Below, piece by piece: positions 9,701 through 15,700 of a stretch of 17,490 bases of DNA; position 1 is the stretch's first letter, and each line of letters starts with the position of its first letter. The position numbers and the translations under genes are program-made. This DNA is from Marinagarivorans sp. UBA5870. GTDB taxonomy: Bacteria; Pseudomonadota; Gammaproteobacteria; Pseudomonadales; Cellvibrionaceae. The stretch is from positions 1-17,490 of the forward strand of contig DJFO01000368.1 in NCBI GenBank assembly GCA_002432555.1, written 5' to 3'. The notes beneath the pieces are model-generated. The model had not been told where the DNA came from. It saw nothing but the letters and a program-made list of their open reading frames with translations, and did not search any database.

Positions 9701-12700
9701 ACCAGTCAATTTGACCAGCTTGGCCGCCTCGAGTACTCCCAATTCGGCGGGGTGCGATCCTCGCAGACCTACGATTTGCGCGGCAATATCATCAGCTCCA
9801 CTCAGTCGTTTCTCGACGGCACTGATGCACGCACCGAGACTTACGCCTACGATCTGCTGGATCAAAAAATCAGGGTGACCGATGCGGAGGGATTCAGCAG
9901 CAATATCAAATACGATCGGTTTGGCAACCAGATCGAAATCACCACGGGACTCTATTTGCTGACGCCCGCGGATGCCGCTTTTGACCAAACCAAGGCGGAT
10001 GCCGCACACCTGCTCAACACGCGTTTTGATTACGACGCGCTCAATCGCCAGATGCGCATCGTCGATGGTGTGGCGCAAAATCTCAGTGTCCGAGAGTTCA
10101 AGTTCGATTTGATTGGCAATAAGGTCGAAGAAATCGAAGCCGCGGGCGACGCGGCACGGGAAAATACCACCAGGCACTTTTACGACGGCGCCAATCGACT
10201 GATTCGCACGGAGAACGCCGAAGGCGGAATCATCCAGCTTTCCTACAATCATGCCGGCGAAAAAATTGGCCAAAGGATGTTACAGAAAGCGGCTACCAAT
10301 CCGGCGGACGAGATCTGGATAGAATACAGCTACACCTACGATGCCCTGGGGCGGCTCGAACTCGAACGAAAAAATCCCTTATCAACGGACGAGAGCGAAA
10401 AAGTCACCTTCAAGTACTCCTATGACGCCTTGGGCAACCGCAGGTTTGTCTATGAGGGCTATGACGAAACCACGCAAAATGCATTACGTTTTTCTGAGAC
10501 CCGATACGATAAAAATAACCGTGTCATAGAGGAATACGACTGGGAGGGCAATAAAACGGCATACGCATACGATCCGCTGGGGAATCGAATTCAGGTTACG
10601 GACGCGGAAGGCCATACCGCCCACTACTATTTCGATGCCCGCGGCAGCGTAATTTCTATTTTGGACGGCGACCAGGTTATCAACGAGTTTGAATACGACT
10701 CCGCGGGCAATCGGACGCAAGAACGGGTATACGCCACCCGCTACGACGGCACTGTCGCGGCGCGGACTCCCCCGCAACCCGTAACATCCAGTGCGGACCG
10801 GACATCCACTTCGATCTTTAACAAGACCAACCGTGTGATCGAGCGTAGAGAAGCGGACGGCAGCATTCACAAATTTGGGTTCAACGCCGTCGGCAATCTA
10901 CTGTTGGAAGAAAGGTTCGTCAATTCCGGAGAGGCGACACTGGCCCACTACGGATACGACTCGCTAAACCGTCTCATCTCACATACCGACGTGGACGGCA
11001 GCGTAACCACACACAAGTATGACGCGAGCAACAATAAAGTTGAGACGCGGCTGACGCAGAAGACCGGCTTCGCGGCCAACGAACCAAACATTGGGGCCAC
11101 CCGCACCACAATTACCCTGTATGAGTACGATCTGAATAATCGCCTGGTCCGGGAGATTTTCGATCCGCGTTCCCACGTCGACGAAAATGGGAATCCAGTC
11201 GAAGATCCAAGCCGCCTGAACATAGTGCAGGAGATAACCCACGATGAATTTGGGAATGCCGTCGCCAACCACGACGGAAAAGGCGCGGAGGAAGAGTTTC
11301 AGTACGACCTCTTGAATCGCCTGCGTTATCACACGGATCGCTTGGGTTTGGTCACTGAATTCCGCTACGACAAACTGGGAAATCAGATCGCGGTGATCAA
11401 CCCAAGGCAGCACGAAGCCAACTTCCAACACGACAACAATGGTCGAGTCAGATTCGACCTCCAACCTTCGGTGGAGCTGTACAGCATTGAAAAAAATGGG
11501 CTGCACATCGAGCGTCCCACGACCGAGCGTATTTACGACGCGGTCGGCAATGAAGTGCAAATTAAAGATGCCACCGGGGCCATCACGACGCGTTATTACG
11601 ACGCCAATAAGCGGCTCGTTGCGGAAATCAACGGCGATGGGGTCTACCGCGCTTTGACCTACAACGCGTTTGGCGATGTCGCGTCGGAAACACTCTATAT
11701 GACCCTGGTCGACGCCGCGCGGGACCCAAACCAACTGCCCGCGGCTCCCAGCGGGGATTTTCAGCGTACGACCTACGAGTACGATAAGAGCGGGCGGTTA
11801 CTCAAGACCACCCACCCGGCCATAGAATATGTCGAGGACAGTGCGCAGCACAGCGCGGAAAATCCGGTTCCACAACTGACAATCAATTCGGGCTCAGCCG
11901 CCCTGGAATCGCGTCTGGTTTACGACGCTTATGGCAATGCCAGCGAGACCTATGACCGCAAAGGCAACTTGACGGCTGGGTATTTCGACGTAAAAGGCAA
12001 TCTGATTCTGCGAATCGATGCGGAAAACCAAGTGACAAGAATGGCCTACGACGGCCAAGGCAACGTCGTTCGCCAATACGTTTACCTAAATCCCCTGCCC
12101 TCTTCTCTTACCGGCTCGCCGCGTCCGTCTCTGGCTGACCTGCTGACGCACCTCGAGGACCAACAAGCTCAAGTTGTCACTCGTATCTATGACGCTGCCA
12201 ATCGTCTGATTGAAGAAAGATCGCCAGCGACCGATATCTTCGACCCTAAGGATTTCGATCTGCAGACGCTGAAGAATCTCGATGCGATTCTCATAGAGGA
12301 ACCTGAAGAAGTTGTCTCCCGCTACACCTATGACGGGGCAGGCAACCAATTAACCAAAACGTCGGCTGTCGGCACAAGCCACGAATCCATAGAGTACAGC
12401 ATCTACGACGCCGCCGATCGGCTGGTTGCGGTTATCGATGGCAATCGCGGGGTTACGCAGTTCAAATTCGACGGCAATGGTAATAGAACCCATGTCATCC
12501 GCTTTACCAACAAATTGAGCAGTGGGCAAGACATAGCCAGCCTCAGTGCCAGCACGGATTTCGAGGCGCTGCTCGGCGTTAAAGAATCAGACCAGACGAC
12601 CGTCAGCACCTTTAATGCGATCAATATGGAAACCACCCGCACCGATCTAATGGGCAGCGACGCTGATCTGACCCAGGCATTTTATTACAATGGCTTGAAT

Positions 12701-15700
12701 CAAAAAACTTGGCACCAGGATTTTGTAGAAGCAAGCGAGGATTCCTCACAGTTCGTCACCAAATACCAATACGACGCTCGCGGGAATATCGTTCGCGTCG
12801 ATAACGCCGACGGCAGCACCAAGCTGAGCGAATACGACGCCGCGGGCAACGTGATTCTCGCCTATACGGGATCCGGCGGTGCGCCGTCACAAGCGACAAT
12901 GGCGGAAGCGACACTCAGTGCAGACGGTGTGGCATTGAGCTGGAGTCAACCCGAACCGCTCGGCGTGCAATCCTACGTCGTTTATAGCACCAGTAGCGAA
13001 GGTGAAATGGTCGATGCGAATTTGAGCATGGCCAATCTCGGGTACACCCACAGTTCCGGCTTCCTCGGGAATCAATCGCAGCCAGAAAGTTCTGTCGATA
13101 TCAACACCTCCGGCTTTGCCGCCGGTACCAGTTTGTATTTCCGTGTCGTATCCCAAAGTCCCTCCGGCGGATTGGCGTGGACGCGGGAATACAGTCTGGT
13201 CATACCGCCGCGCCTCACGCAGGTCGAGGTGACTCAACCCGCCGTTGACCAGCTGTCGGTGACGGTTGCTTTCGAAGGCGGCGTAACGGCTCCCACACTG
13301 CACTATGGCGCGGGATCGAGCGTTTCCTTAACTTCGATTGGTGGTGGCAGCTACAGGGCTACGATCGACGCCGGCTCATCGCCCGGATCTCTGGAATATA
13401 GCATCGAGTGGGAGGATGCCGCCGGCCAGAGTTACAGCAGTGCCGAGTCCACTTTTGCCGCGCAGGGCCTGCGGGCCAGTGTGACAACCGATTTGATTGA
13501 AGAAACCCACGTCGATAACGGCCAGACGACATACAGTCTTGCGGGGTCGTCCCAAATTTATTCCGAGGCCGGGTTGCGCGCCGTCGTCGTCAGTTATTCC
13601 GGCGAGGGTATTTCGGCAACACTCAGTCCGGAAGTCGTACCCAATGGCAACACCCAAACCGTGAATTACGAGATTGGCGGCAGCGAAACGCTTGAAGCCG
13701 GCGATTACAACATCCGAATTGTGGGTATCACGGACGCAGGTGTATTGGTCCTCGACGAATTTGACGTGACCCTGGATCCAAGCACAACGTTGGACCTCAG
13801 CAGGAACCGATTAGCGGTCTCCCCTGCGTCAAACGCGCCAGACGCGCAGGTATTTATCAACGGCGACCGCGTGGGCGCATCGGTTACTAGCAACTTCGCG
13901 ACTTTGTCGATCGACGCCGACGGCTTGGCCGCCGGTGACACGGGCGAATATTCGATCCTCTACGGGTCCTCCTTCGCCAACAACCACACAACCGAGCTGA
14001 ATACCGACGATGAGGGTTTCGTAGTCAGCGTCAACTTCGTCAGCGCGGAACAGCAGCGGATATCAGGTCCCCTGAATATCGCCTACAAAGACGCCGGCAC
14101 TACCTCAACCTACACCGATCTCGGCACTTTTGCTGCCGACGATACGGATGAAACCCTCTTTTTGCTCGATTTGGCCGACCACGGGAGCAATAATTACGAT
14201 TACAAAATCTATTACTTCACCGCCGCGGGACAGGAAGTCGTGGTGGATCTCTTCCGTTTCGATCGCGACCAAACCTCGACAACATTCAGTGCGAAATCCA
14301 TAGATCTCGCCGCCGCGGAATATGACGGGAAGATCAAAGCGAATGCGGCCGGAGGTATCTCCTCCAGTATGGACCCGGGCTGGTTCGTGGGGGAGCATGC
14401 TGTGCCGGGCACAAGCGACGGCGGCGAGCTGGCGATTGACGAGAGCACAACGGACGAGGACAGCCGCAACCCGGATGGAACCGTCTCCGGATATTTCACC
14501 GTCAATAAGTACAACGCGTTGAACCAACGTATTGCCACTAACGAACAGACCGGAAACTGGCGCGAATTCGACCTGGACGCGAACGGCAATATAGTGCGCA
14601 CGCTCGATTACGGCATCGCCAGCTATTCCGCCGGCGAAATAGTCGTCGATCGCAGCCAATCCATCGAAAGCTTTCGCGTCTACGACGCCAAAAATCGTCT
14701 CGTTGAAGAATACACTCCGCGCGTTCACCTGGATGCAAACGGTAACGAGGTGATCGAACGGGGGTCGTCAACCCTCTACGAGTACGACGCGTTCGACAAT
14801 AAAATCCGCGAAACGGTGACGACCGGTTGGGACCCCGTGTCGGAAACGGTCACGGTGCGCAAGTACGATTTGCTGGGCAACCTTATCGAGGAACTCAAAG
14901 GCGTTGATCCTAACGGTGGATATGTCGAGGCCAACTACTGGTGGTACGACCGGGTGGGCAAGGAATCAGCCCACGTGGACGGCTTGGGCAATCTCACCAT
15001 CAAACAGAATGACAACCTTGGTAATTTGGAATTCGAGGTAAACGGCGAGAGCGATATCAAATCCTCCATCTACGACGCATTCAACAGAAAATTGACGGAA
15101 ACAGATGCCCTCGATCAGGTGCGCGAATTTAAATATGACCACCACGGAAATGAAGTCGAACAGAAATTCAACGACATCCGTACCGCCACCTACGAATACG
15201 ATGGCCGCGATAACAGGACGTTGTTCCTCGATGGCAACGACAATCGTTTTGAACAGGCCTGGAACGCGATGGGACAGCCGGAAACGGAGACCGGCTTTGC
15301 GGCCAAAGGCGATGCGGATTCCAAAATCACGACGAGCAAACAATACGATGCGTTTGGCAATGTGGTGGCAGAGACAGACGCAATGGGTCGGGTTCGGCAG
15401 AGCGTCTACGGCGCGTTCAGCCAATTGAAGCAGGCGATCGACGAAGGCGGCCGAACGACCGACTACTCTTACGACCGGTGGGGGCGTGTCATTGGGGAGA
15501 CGTCCAGCGAAGGAAAAAATATCACAAGACATTATGACAGCCTGGGCAGGCTGTTAAAAATCGATGACCTGGTTACCGGTGTTGCCACGACCTACACCTA
15601 CGACCTCGCGGGCCGCAAGAAAACCGAAGTCACCAGCACGCCGGACAATCTGCACGAGCGCAATATTACTTATACCTACGATGCCGCCGGGCAAATGACG

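Larger units (their letters stand above)
3674..12898 (+). repeat. YD-repeat block 2 (about 117 motifs)
   Basis: Residues about 1156-4230 are almost unbroken YD repeats. Listing them by eye gave 117 motifs. Odd-numbered ones end mostly in GN (YEYDAVGN, YTYDGNGN, FTYDAVGN) and even-numbered ones in NR or DR (HTYDALNR, FEYDLNNR, LVYDLADR), so the true unit is a dimer of about 42 residues (126 bases). Longer linkers break the regular spacing at positions that recur about 3 kb apart. Until about 6.1 kb the DNA resembles block 1. Beyond that, codons are more varied and AT content is higher (20 of 60 GC at 7561-7620, 27 of 60 at 10501-10560). Confidence 0.92.

Noticed and set aside
12899..14491. The beta-rich stretch as a separate gene or inserted mobile element
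   Set aside because: The frame of the RHS gene runs through without stop, there is no RBS-preceded start of its own, no terminal repeats or target duplication, and YD motifs resume in the same frame.
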